Of a stretch of 64,000 nt of DNA, positions 47,001-59,000 are shown piece by piece. Both the position numbers and the translations under genes were made by a program. The number at the start of each line of letters is the position of its first letter. Within the stretch, counting starts at the first letter, position 1. The stretch lies in contig ML210161.1 in assembly GCA_004369085.1 (NCBI GenBank), forward strand, positions 62,001 to 126,000, read 5' to 3'. The notes beneath the pieces were generated by a model that saw nothing but the letters and a program-made list of their open reading frames with translations, was not told the origin of the DNA and ran no database searches. This stretch comes from Coprinopsis marcescibilis. Lineage: Eukaryota > Basidiomycota > Agaricomycetes > Agaricales > Psathyrellaceae.

Positions 47001-50000
47001 AGCTCTCCACGAGCCTCCATCTCCCAACGAGTACGGGCACTTCCCCAAGGACCAACTTCTCCGAATCCGGTAATGACGACAACTTTGTCCAAATCGATCA
47101 GGCCTTGTAGTTGAGAGAGTTCCTTGAGAGAGTCGGTAGCTGGCAGATCGGGGAACTCAAAGCGGAAATTGGCGCGAGGAAGGACATCAACAGACTTGAG
47201 GACTCGTTCTGCCTCCACTCCTTGGATGACCTTGAAGTCTGCTGAATTGTCGCGGGCGATGGCTCGGCGAAGGTCAGCCTTTTTGTTAAGCCTGTTGCGA
47301 ATGCCACTAGTAACTTCAGCGAGGTCAGGGAGGCGATCCATTCCACCGTTGAGGTCGGCCCAGATGGGTTCAACTTGGGTGATGCTGAACAGCAAAGGGT
47401 GCATGAGACCGAGGATGTTGAATGCCATTTCCTTGGAAGAGAAGGTGCGAACACCGTAGCCTTCGAGCTCGTGGGCAACGATGTTGGTGGGGCCCATCAA
47501 ACCTGTACCACGCGTCCAGCTTGAAAACAATTTCAGCAAAGAATAGAAGGGGACTCAGAGAATGGAACGTACCCAATGACTGCACCTGCCAAGCAAAGGT
47601 ATTCTCCCCAGCTTTCAGAAGCCCACCGTTGGAACAAAGTCTCCAGAGAGATCTTCGACTCAGAATAGAGACCATCGTTTCCGAAAAGACCATGGTTGGG
47701 GGACAAAGGAAGGATGACTTGAGTGGGGCGAGTAACAAAGTGTCGGCTGGCCTTCTTGTTCTTGACGGCACCGAGAATACGAAGCAAATTGACCAACATC
47801 ATTCGGTGTGCAAGTTCAGAACGATCGTCTAAACCATCGATTTCGCGACCATTCTCGGGGATTCCGGCAAAGGGCAGAATGTAGTCCAAGTCGAGACCAA
47901 GAGTGGAATAGATGTAGTCGACGAGGGCTTCAACATCCTGCTTTGAGCCTTGGTTGAAAGGAACGACGGTAAGTGCAGATCCTCGGCTACCAACTGAGTG
48001 GTAAATGGCTTGGTAGTATTCGACAGTCTTGCGGCTGTAACTGGAAGTGGTGATCACGACATGTGCGCCACCGGCAAGAAGACCCTTGACGATCTCGATA
48101 CCGATAGAACCCTTTCCAACACCAGTCAAAAGCGCGTTCTTGTCCTTGAAGGTCGTACCAGATGTTGCGATTTGGTGGAGAATGTCGAGATAAACACCCG
48201 TGAGGTTGTTGCTGTACTCCCAGGTATTGCCGACGCGGCGCTTGAGGTGGAGAAGCGGTACCTTATCAGAGTCAAGCGATGTAACAGGGCTAACTCCGGT
48301 AACTTGAGGACGAAGGAATTGAGAAGATGATCGGCGACTCCTTGGAGCAGGCGGGGCAGCGGGTTCAGTGTGAAGGGATCGAACGACGCCTTCGTAGAGA
48401 TCCTTGATGCGGTTCTTCTGGTCGTCCTTGATTTCTGGGAGATCCTTGACGAGGGTCCACAATTTTTGGACGTCGTCCTGTACCTTGTTGTAGTTGACAC
48501 TTCCCGGGACGTTTTCAGCAGTGGCCATCTCTTCGACGTAAGCTTCCAGCTTGCGGACGTTCTCTCGAACAACTTCAGTGTAAACAATGTCTCCCTTAGC
48601 AGTAACTTCTGTGTGGGGAGCGGTGGGGAAAGTGACTAAAAGCGAGGCGTCAGTATGATTATACCACGTATATAGTTAGAAGGGTGCGTACCATCTTTGT
48701 ATACAGGGGGCTTGCCCAAGACTTCTTTCATATTGTCGATGAGTTGCTGACCGAACTCCTTGACCAACTTGTAGGTAGGACCCTTGGAAGCATCGCAATT
48801 GTTGATGTGGTATTCCATGTATTGAACCATATCCTCGTCCGCACGGTTGAGGAGGGCGATAGAACGAGCGATGATTTCACGATCAACACTTTGCAGACGG
48901 CCATGGATGAAATCGTAGAACATCAGGAGAGCATCTTGACGAGCCCAATTCCAGGAGGAGTCGAAATGACGAGCCTTGAGGGGATCGAAGCGCGGTTGGA
49001 TGCCGTCGAGATAGGAGTCCCCATGTTCGCGGGTGATGCTATCGAGCCTGGCTTGGAGAGCGACTGCAGTGGCCTTTTCGGCGTCGAAAGCGAGCTCACC
49101 AGCACGAGAATCACGACCAAGGTAACGCATGTAGACCTCGATTTGTTGAGAGGCGAATTGTTCTTGAGCAGCCTGGAACTTGACGAATTCTTCACTGTTG
49201 ATAACTGGTCCACCTGATCCACCACCAGAAGCACCACCAGCGGATTGGGTAGAAAGAGAGATTCCGGCACGTTGAGCATAAATGGGGACAATGGCGTCCA
49301 ACCAAGCCTTGGCCTCGACCTCCGACGAGAGACGCTTAGGAGGTTCGAGGGTAGTAGCCAACAACAGGACACCATCCGCGCGAGATGGGCCCAATCCCCA
49401 GGTCTTGCTGAGATGCGACTTGATGGCGCTGGCGTTGAAACCACCAGGCATCTTGCCACCGACGAGCCTTGAGATGAGACCGGTACTGTATTTGCCGAGC
49501 GAACCACTGAAACCGCTTGCTAGACCGGCGCCGAGTTCTTCGAGGGGGAGCTCTTCACCCTTTTCAGGGGCAGAGGAGAACTCTTGCTGAAGATCACCGA
49601 GGATTTCGTTCTGAAGAGTGGATTTGCCGCCAACGAGGTCCTTGATGGACTTCGACAACGGAATCTCTTCGACCTGTTTCTTGAGTTTCTGGGCAACGAT
49701 GACAATCAGAATGTCGATAGCCTTGACAGGGCCATCCTCGACGCTTGCAACGGGACCGGAGGTAGGTGCTGCCACGGCGACTGGTGCAGCAGCGGTAGGA
49801 GCAGATGCGGGTGCTGGCGCAGCCTCTGCAGATACATCGGAGGCGGGAGCGTCCGGAACATCTTCGAACTGGTAGTAGATTTCCTTCTGGTTCTTAGAGT
49901 GGCAAAGGATGACGCGTGTATGGCTGACGTATCCATCGGATTTCTCGTACTTGGCCTTGGCAGTTCGGGTGGCCATTCCAGTGAGAGTTGGGGAAGGACC

Positions 50001-53000
50001 GATTTCGATCAAGCGCTCGAACTTGTATTCGGCGAAGAGACGGTCTTGGGTTTCGATCCAGCGAACGGGAGAGGCAAACTGGTATGCCAGCAACTCGACG
50101 AGAATGACGTAGGCGAGCTTCTGTCTGTTGTCGTGTTTTCCCCATCCATCTTGTTCCCATTTCTTCAGAACCTTGTCGAGGCGAGGGGAAGAAGTTTGGT
50201 CATAAATGATTTGTGCATACTCGCGGGTTACGTCGAAGGGTCTGGCGATGAGATTGGGAATGTATTTGCCGATCAGCATGTCAGGGTTGAGGTCCGCAGC
50301 ATTGATCTTCTTCGAGAGGTCTGGAAATGCGTGAATACAACGAACGACGACCAGATAATCACAATAACGTACATGCACGGAAAGGCAGGACACCGGCCCA
50401 GAGATATCTCGAGTGGAAAGGCACATCGATACCGGGAAGAGGGATGGTAGCAAAGCCACGATCAAGTTTGATGTATCCATCCTGAGCTTTCTGTTGCTCC
50501 AGGGCGCGGCCGTATGATTCCTGTACGATCTCACCCAACATCTCCTTGACTTTCTCGACGCTGAACGTCTCCGTCAGCTGGTAAACAAAATCAGTTGACT
50601 GGGATATATCGCAAGAAAACGGGATGAACGAACCTTGACAAAGTCGATCTTCTTGACCTTGAGGAAATTAAGGACGTTGGTCAAGGTCTGCAACGCAATC
50701 AGTTCACCAGCGCAGACATATTGTTGACCCTAAAGCAAAGAAAGTCAGCTTGAAACATTTGAAACAGCCAATGAAATACATACCTCCACATTGAAGTTGA
50801 CAATCTCGAGCAAAGTTTGGGTAGATGAAGAGATAGAGTCGACAACTTCGCGGAGAGCGGCATCGGTGAAGGAAGCAGAAATACGACTAGGATTGACGGC
50901 ACACATGGCGTAGTTGGATCGGTTCAGGGCATCACGTTCCACAGCACGTTGCATGGTGATACCACGGTAGAAGACGACATCGACGAGGGCAGAGATGTGG
51001 AGGACATCAGCAATGGAGGCCAAAGCAGAGTACTCTCCGAGAGAGTGACCAGCAAAGGCGCAGTCCGTCTGAACGAAGCCCTTGGCGCGCATGTCTTCGA
51101 ACGCAGCCTTCTCAGTGACGACGAGAGCGATCTGAGCGAATTGGGTTGCAAAGAGAAGACCATTAGGGTGACTGAAAGTGTATTTCGCGGTTCGAATGTT
51201 GATATCACCGAAGAGAGGAAGAGTCTTGACCTGACCATCCTTGTCGAGAGTGTCGTACGTCATCTCCATGTAACGCTGTCGGATGGCTTGACCCTTGATG
51301 CCACCAAAGTGGATAGTCTTCTCCTTGGGGTTGTCCTTGACGATCTCAACGATCGAGAATCCGTACACGGCGAGAAGATGGGCATCGGCGCCTTCCCAGA
51401 CAGCACGAGCAGCAGGAGAAGAGTTGTAGAGGTCCATACCCATTCCTGGCTCTTGAGAACCTTGACCGGTGAAGACATAGACAGTCGATGGTTGAGCGAC
51501 CTCTGCCGAGCCTAGGAGAACTTTGTCGCCTTGCGAGTTGACGGTCTCGATCTTGACAGAGATATTTCCATCTCTCATGCCAACGTGGCGAAGCTTGACG
51601 GTCAACTCATCTCCAGGGATAACCATTCCGACGAAGTTGACGTCGTATGCGATGACACGTTCAGGCTTGCCTTGTGCAACGACAGTCTCGACGAAACGTC
51701 TAGTGGCGGCGCTGGACCACATGCCGTGGGTAATAGTGGCGGGCAAGGATGCAAAGTCGGAGAAGTAGGGGTTGATGTGAATAGGGTTGAAATCACCAGA
51801 GACCTTGGAATAAGGCTCGTTTGTCAAGGGTGCAGTGAAAGTGGTGGTAACATCAGCAGTATTGAGGGAGTAGCCTTCGTTGGAGAGAGGTGTAGCGAGA
51901 CCTTGAGGGGTGCCGTGGCGCTGAAGGTATGCGAGAACAGGGTTGCCCAAGCAGTCATCTTGGTGGAAATCGATGGATCCAACCTTGACAAGGACCTTGA
52001 GCTGATTGCGAATGTAAACATCACCGGTAACAGCGACGTTGCGATAGGTGGCCTTGTCCTTGAAGGTGACATGAGATTGGATACGGAAGATGAGAGATGC
52101 ACTAGCAGTCAAAGGCGAAGTCTCATTCTCCCACTCGAACCATTCCTTGGATTGGAGCACTCCGACGGCAGCATCAGTTTCGAGGGAGACGACGTAGTCG
52201 GGTTCCTCGGTGGTGTCGAAAGTGTTCTCGAAGTCGGTAAAACGACCACGGTAGAGGAATGAGGAGTCAACCTCGATGATGCGTTGTCCCTTTGAGCAAA
52301 CGTAGCCCTTGACCTTGACGACCTTGCCCTCATTGGTGTTAACCACGGAGATGATGCGAGCTTCGGCCTTGCAAACGTCGCCGACCTTCAATGGCTTGGC
52401 ACCGTCGACCATACGGAATCCGTTGGAAAGGTGGACGAGGCGAAGCAGGTCGCCGTCGATGGCAGCAGGAAAGATGGACTTCATGATTGCCTAAGGAAAC
52501 GGATAAGTATAGATTGAGAAAGGTCGTACAGATAGCTTACCTGCCAGCCAGTGACGATAGCAAAGTCCATGGGAGCGCGAAGGTCGTCAGTCCTTGCTGC
52601 CTTGTAGGCTTCTCCTTGGTTTCCAACAACGGAGCAGAATTCCTCCACATCTTCCTCCTCGATGACGACCTCAGGGCCGACGAAAGTCTCCTTTATGTCG
52701 ATGCTGGGCAACTCCTGGTCGTCGCCATACCACAGCTTCCAGTAGAACTGCTTGATACGGGTGTTGCGACCCTCTGCGACTTCGTGGATGGGGTTAAATC
52801 CTTGGGAAGGCTTGAAGAGGAACTTGAGAGTAAGAGGTACAGAGGAGCCTTCACGTTCCTCGGAGAGGACGGTATTGATTACACGAGTTGACGGGTCGTA
52901 AGTGATTTCGACGGCCTTGAAGTTGGGAATATGAACGCCATATGAACGTGCGGCACCATATAGAGTGACAGAAACAGGAGTAGAATTGGCATACGCGACG

Positions 53001-56000
53001 ACAACCTTCTGACCAGGGCGAGGAGCAAGGAGTTTGCGAAGGGCGTTGTCCACATAGGCCGAGCCACGGACGATGGTCTTGGAGGATACAAGGGCTTGCA
53101 GCCAGTTGAGAGTAGGCCCAGCGAGGACCTCGAGCCAAGCGTCGCTGTCGGGGAGAGTTTTGCCGAACTCGTAGAGAATTCTGTCTTTGGATGCTGTGCG
53201 CGTCACACCAGCCACGGAAGCGGCTCGCTTAGGGGGAGCAGACAGGTACTCGACGACAGGAACAGATGTAACATCGCCGTTGTATTTGCGTTCAAGGAGG
53301 CGTTGAATGAGGGATGCATTGGTGTTGCCAAGGATTTCTTTGACAGGCTCGTCCTTCTTGACCGACCATTTCACAGCGACTGGCCCCTGAAGGATGCAAA
53401 CACGTTGGGGGTCTTGATCAAATACTGCGTCGATATCTTCGGCCGCCCATAGAGAATCCTAAAATCACCGAAATTAACATATGGCTGCAAATCACATGTA
53501 CTGTTGCGTACCTTCTTGAACCATACTTCAAAGGTGGCATCGAGAACTGGAATGAAGGGAACTGGTTTCTGTCCCGGACGCTGCGAGATAGCCAGGAAGT
53601 ATGCTGTATCCTCAGCTGCAAGCAATTGCTCCGTCGCCAGGGGGTATTTCTTGAAGAATTCCTCGACGAAGGGCAAGGGATCATCAAGAGAGGTGTAGGA
53701 TTGGAGAAGGGATGGCTTGGTAGAGAAGCCAGAGTCGACACTTGCAAATCGCTCTTCCACGCGACGCAACCAATCACCAGTCAAGTTTCGCAGCGACACA
53801 TCGACCCATCGCTTCTGGTGCGCAACAAACATCAACCTGACCATCCTCAACACGGTTTCCTCGTACGTCATATCACCTAGATTCTTGGCCACCTGCCCAC
53901 ACTTCTTCCATCCAAACCAGGGCTTCGCAAAATCCTTGTTCAACTTTTCGATAACTTCATCCCGACGCTCCTTCAACCAAATGACGCGCTTCTCCTTCGG
54001 CAACTTGAAGACGGTATCGTCGAACTCCTTCCACAACTTGACGGCACGGGTCGCGACTTTGTGAATAGGCTCTCCAAGCTCTGATCGAACAGTCAGGATG
54101 CCACCCGTAGGCTTCGCGTAGGTCCCTTCCCATTGGCTGTCATCAACACCAGCCGCCCCGACAATAAGGTCCTTGACGGAGGAACTGGTGTGCGCCTCCT
54201 TGGCGACCATGACGCGACTTGCAAACAAAAATCCATCGAACGGCATCGGTTGGACACCGAAACGCGTTACGGACCAATCACCAGTCAAGTACTCCCACAC
54301 ATCATCAGCGGACCCAAAGCCGGACCCGCCGACAAGGATGAGATTAGAGTGTTCACGGATGGTGCGATAGGTGGCAAGGACGGGTTGGTGGAAATCTTCA
54401 AAGGAGTGGTGTCCTCCGGCGCGACCACCGGTCCATTGCATGATGATGGGGAAGTCGGGATTGGCTGCTGCGATGTTGATAACTTGGCGAATGCCGTCAA
54501 CGGAACCAGGCTTGAAAGCGACGTGCTTGATGCCGGCGTTCTTCAAACCTTCGATGATCTCGACGGCCTTCTCGGTGGTTGGGATTCCAGCAGCGACACA
54601 GAAACCTTCGATCGGCAATCCCTCCTTCCTCATCTCTTGCCATAGAGGCAGCTGGAAGGTGAATTGACGGGGGTTGATGTAGAGGGCGTTGAGGGTCAAA
54701 CCAACACCGTCAGGAATCTTCTCTTGAATCTCGGTAACTTTGGAACGAAGCGCCTTCGCGTTGTAGTGTCCACCGCCAGCAAGTTCAATGTGGTAGCCAG
54801 CGTCGAGAACAGCGCTGACGAATCCGGCCTTGACGGTGGACGGGGTCATGCCGGCGACCATGATTGGAGGTTTACCGAGAAGACGGGAAAATGGTGTGTC
54901 GAGGAAGAGTTCACCCTCACTGCAAGAAAACGATCAGCAGACGAAGTTTAAAACGATTATCCAACACACCTGTTCTTCACGAGGCCTGGCGACCACTTCT
55001 TGCTCCACCACTCCTCGTACTTCACGCCGTTGGCATTGTACAATTCGGCATCACCTTTTCCTCGAACGCCAGCAACGATGACACGGACACCGCGACCTTC
55101 AAAGTTCTTGGCTGTCAGGGGGCCAATGCCGCTGGCACCTCCTGGACCGAAGTCGATGGCATGGGTTGTTGACTCGGGGAAGTTGGTTGCCTTGGTCCAG
55201 TGAATTGGGAGCGTGAAGATTTGGTCATAGAGCGACTGGACAATTGGGACAGTTGACTGACGCAAGTCGGAACCTAGAAACGCGTCAGTAACCTACGCAG
55301 CGTAAAAACCCGGGAACGACGTACCATCTTCAGTATTGTAGACAGGGATCTTCAAGTCCTCGGCATTCCAAAACTCCTCGTCTTCGAGATCCTCAGAGAT
55401 CAGCCTCTGGGTCAGTCCAGAGAGGTAATCACTGTGGTATGGCACACCAACGACAAGGAACCGGGTGGAAAAGACGGGTTTGCGTTGGGAGAAGGGTACC
55501 TTGCTTTGATCGGTACCAGCGGGTGCCTTAACTTTGCGTAGGGCCGTGACAAGACCGAACAGGGACTTGGGTGGGCCGGTGACAACGAAGGCCTTGGGAC
55601 CGTTGTTGAGGGAAACGAAGAGTCTGGACTTCTCCGGAAGGTGCTTGTTGGTCTGGGTGATGTGAGGCTCGAGTTCTTTCAAACTGAGACCCGTAACTGA
55701 TAACATGGGTGTAGGTGACCCTTCGCCACCTTCGATGGAATCCTGGACGATGCTGGGCTCGACAGCGGTGACCGGGAACGCTTCTTGTCCCCTTAGACCC
55801 GCATAGAAAAGCCATTTCAACGCCTTGATGGAGTTTTCTGTGAAGTCTTCGAAGCTGGACGATGCCGAGATCGCAACAGCTGATACGATTCCTTGGGAAT
55901 GGCCTGTGGCTCCTCCAATAGAATCACGTAATTGTCCAGGGGTAAGGCCTGAAACGTAACAGACCACAAGATATTGCACGAGTTGGGTTAATCCGATAAG

Positions 56001-56826
56001 AGGGAATGAGATGGGGACTGAAGCGGTGTATGCGATGGGTGGACGCGCGGTATTTCCTGACAGCCAGGCGTAGACGTCCAACCCCGAGTCGTAGAAGGAT
56101 GATTCGCTCTCGTCGTCGGCGAAGGGGACGAGAACCTCTTTGGTGACGGTCGCGATGTATGATTCAATGAATGGTCTATAGATGTCGAAAAGACTTTGGA
56201 GCTCGTCGAGGTAAACCTCGTTGGTTCCTTGACCGCCGAAAAGAGCGTAGATCGAAGCTTTTCCGCTGGCTGCAGCTTCAAGCAATGCTGATTGTGGTTG
56301 ACGAGGAATATCGATTACGCCTTGCTTCTGCAAGGCAGCTACGGCTGCGAAATATGACGCCAAAACGAGCCTGCGCGAGTCGGTAGAGAAGGACGCGGCC
56401 ACGGTATGGATATCTTCGGTGGCGAGATGGGTGATGGTGAAATATTTGAGAACGTTGAGCAACAACGCTGTGCGTGCACTGATAGATTGGGCCTCCTGCT
56501 CGATGCTCTTTGCAATGAGACCAAGGAAACGCGCTGTGAATACGACTTTTGGTTCATCCAAACCTTGTTCAGACGCGTCATCATCGTTCAAGACGACCGG
56601 ATCGCTTTCTATGGTGGACGCGAATTCTTCTCTGAGGACCTCTGCTGCGATCCATTCGTCTGCTGAGGCAGATACTGGGATAGAAGCCTGGAGTAAAGCG
56701 CATATAGTCAGATCAACGACTGCCAGCGATGTCGAGACTTACTCTAAGTGATCCTTGGGCTAGTACGAGGGGGCGAGTAGAAATAGTAGACTTTGCGTGT
56801 ACGGCATGGCCGTTTTCTGGCGCCAT
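44077..56826 (-). CDS. FAS: type I fatty acid synthase, beta and alpha subunits fused in one polypeptide
   Basis: From [10 protein letters not shown] at 56826 to the stop at 44077, about 3,900 residues with roughly 15 short introns. Domain order follows fungal FAS beta then alpha: acetyltransferase (GHSQG near 55895), enoyl reductase ([13 protein letters not shown] and [11 protein letters not shown] near 54800), dehydratase hot-dog folds ([15 protein letters not shown] near 51770), malonyl/palmitoyl transferase (GHSLGEYSA near 51040), acyl carrier protein (Ser in GGKSTLQNE near 49620), ketoreductase ([14 protein letters not shown] near 48110), ketosynthase (Cys in VGACATALQ near 46070-46125, His in [10 protein letters not shown] near 45270 and LGHAKGG near 45150), and phosphopantetheinyl transferase ([10 protein letters not shown] near 44285). 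The beta-type end [17 protein letters not shown] runs into the alpha-type start [17 protein letters not shown] inside one exon at about 50060-50270 with no stop. It makes long-chain acyl-CoA from acetyl- and malonyl-CoA in the cytosol. Only one ACP is present. Confidence 0.96.
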
Positions 56827-57228
56827 ACTGCTCTGATATGGGAGGGAGGAAGAGGTAACGACAAACCCAGCGTGCAGGCTACAAACTTGTGAGGTAGCAG
56901 CCAAAAGAAATTGCTTTTAACCGGTTCAGATGGGCCCCATTCCCCAACGAAAGATTTTGGGTGCTTAAAGTCATGTGATGAGCGCGTAACCGGCCTGGAT
57001 TTATTGCCCGATCATTTTGGGGTCAATCCCCGCAGAATCTTGCCTATAATCTTGCCCCGAAAGGAAGTTGTCCCGTCAAAAATCTACTCTGCTTCAAGTC
57101 AATGTCCTGTCTACAATTCTAGGTATCCATCGATTGTGAAGTGCAGAAAGATTCGTTATAATACAGACAGCATCGATTACGCGCTGGGATATACTTAATG
57201 AATGATGAGATTATCTTGATAACTCTCT
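56827..57228. other. FAS promoter and GTR2 3' flank
   Basis: About 400 bp between two tandem minus-strand genes. No gene is seen. It is the only intergenic DNA available as proximal FAS promoter. Confidence 0.5.
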
Positions 57229-58726
57229 TCACCCTCCTTCTCGAGCTTCTTCTTCAACGTCACAGATCTCCTGGATCCCTTCTCGGAAAAAGACGATGTT
57301 GTACTCCAGCAACCCTCGTCGGTTTTCGTAGACGTTCGTCGGCACTACGGCTAACAGAGCAAGGTTACGCGTGATAAGGTGGTATGTCAGCGTCGTCCCC
57401 GGGGTGGCGGGATGCAGGGTTGTTGCTGCGCTCGGGTAGAATAATTCCTTCGGATGTTTCCGACTGGGTGGGTGCGGAACAGGGGTCATGGGAGTCATCG
57501 GCGACTTTGAAAGCGAAGAAGACGATGCCACGGACGAGCTGGATGATGCAGTAGGTGGTGGGGTTTGGGGCGTTGTCCGTTGCCTTACCGGACCAGAGGT
57601 GATAGAACTGGTTTGGGGATCAGCCTTAAACAAGGTTGAATAATCTACGCGACGCACCGATACAGCGGGCCAAATGAATTCAACATTCTGAGGTAATCGC
57701 AGCAAAGGTTGTGTGTAGCCGAATCAACCGGAGACGCATCTGTTGCGACATAGAGCCGCGATCGGGCGTCAAAGAGAAAAGCTTTGGGGGATTGAGAGTT
57801 CTGGCGGGCGTGATTTATCAGCCTTAGCCCGAAGAACCCAAAATAGATTCACTTACAGCACAAAACACGTTGAGTAGCTCTTCGAGATAGGGCAGTGAGT
57901 CTATCAACTTTTGAAGCACTTTGGAGAATGACTCGTGTAGGGTGTGGTCGTAAACGGATGTAAGGTAAAAGTTGATTGGTAGGTGTTCATAGTCTGGATT
58001 GATGTCAATAAGCCTGTCCAGAACTCGTTCGTTAATTTGTCGATAGTTTTCTGTGGAAGATCGAGGTGTCAGAATGACATGATTCGAAAAACAAAATGTG
58101 AATTACCGATCTTGTCGTCTTCCTGAAGCTTTTCCGCTTTGTGGACAAAGACCTCAATAGCGATGTTCGGGCTCTCTTTAAGGGCGGCAATGATAAAGTC
58201 CACTAACTTGGAAATGGGTTGGTTGTATAAATCCTAGTAATAAAGGTCAACAGCATCCTGGCTGGGATCCGAATCGTGACATACCCGAATGTCGATCACA
58301 AATATGATAGTGGCGAAATCGGAAAGCGGAACACCCAAAGTTTCGATAGTGACGTTAGCAGGTGTATCCCATATCTCGAGCGGAATGACGGAGCTAAAAG
58401 TCGCGACGAGCATGAGTCAAGTGAAGGACGAGGTAAAAGAGAGAACACACTCTACTTGACGAGGCGTTATTCGCATTGTAGTCTCGAGATAAAAAGTCTG
58501 CTTTGGAGGCAGATCATTGAAAAGAACCTCGAGAATGGATGATTTGCCCGCTCTACGCGCATGACATGGTCGATTATATACTACTCCCTGTGACGATCGA
58601 CGTGACATACCTGCGCAACCCCAGAAGCAAAATTTTGGTTCTCGGTGCATTCTGCTGGCCCAAGGGACGGTCGTTCGAAGTTTTTGGACGATGATTATTG
58701 TTGCTAGGAGAAACTAAGGTCGCCAT
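57229..58726 (-). CDS. GTR2: Rag GTPase Gtr2 (RagC/D)
   Basis: The ATG is at 58726-58724 (MATLVSPSNNN). The P loop LLLGLRRAGKSSILEVLF spans an intron. Then come PPKQTFYLETTMRI, LEIWDTPANVTIETLG, IIFVIDIRDLYNQP and the base-recognition motif FVHKAEKL with His for Asn, as in the RagC/D group. The C-terminal roadblock domain includes FYLTSVYDHTLHESFSKVLQ and CDYLRMLNSFGPLYR, then an inserted Ser/Thr/Pro-rich stretch of about 60 residues, and ends FFREGIQEICDVEEEAREGG. With Gtr1 on the vacuole it signals amino-acid sufficiency to TORC1. It has about six exons. It is divergent from VTC4 across 274 bp that carry two E-boxes. Confidence 0.9.
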
Positions 58727-58804
58727 CGTCAACGTCGGACAGCCTGCGTCCTGGTCGACGGTGATAGCTCTGTCGAGCGCTGTAGCAGCTGTGGGACAAC
58801 AAGA

Positions 58805-58810
58805 CACGTG
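58805..58810. promoter_or_regulatory. E-box CACGTG in GTR2/VTC4 divergent promoter
   Basis: A perfect CACGTG palindrome lies 79 bp upstream of the GTR2 ATG and 190 bp upstream of the VTC4 ATG. This is the high-affinity site for Pho4-type bHLH factors; other bHLH proteins such as Cbf1 and Tye7 types bind it too. Confidence 0.5.
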
Positions 58811-58898
58811 AAACCTGATGATGGCCCATGATCTCACATTCCCACGATATCCAATCAATCACTGGAAGGCTTCGGACTCTTTTGTGTTTGCGGGAACG

Positions 58899-58904
58899 CA
58901 CGTT
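58899..58904 (+). promoter_or_regulatory. E-box variant CACGTT in GTR2/VTC4 divergent promoter
   Basis: CACGTT, the medium-affinity Pho4 core of yeast phosphate promoters, lies 94 bp downstream of the CACGTG and about 97 bp before the VTC4 ATG. Its role is inferred from the motif and from known phosphate control of VTC genes in yeast. Confidence 0.45.
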
Positions 58905-59000
58905 CGTTTCTGAACTTTATGTCAAGGTCCTTTGGAACGACCTCATAACTTGTGATACATCCCAGACTACTCCTTCCGCATCGTCCCTGACCTTGTCACA

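Noticed and set aside
44077..56826. Separate FAS1 and FAS2 genes
   Set aside because: No stop, start context or intergenic gap exists at the beta/alpha boundary near 50.1 kb; one exon covers both sides.
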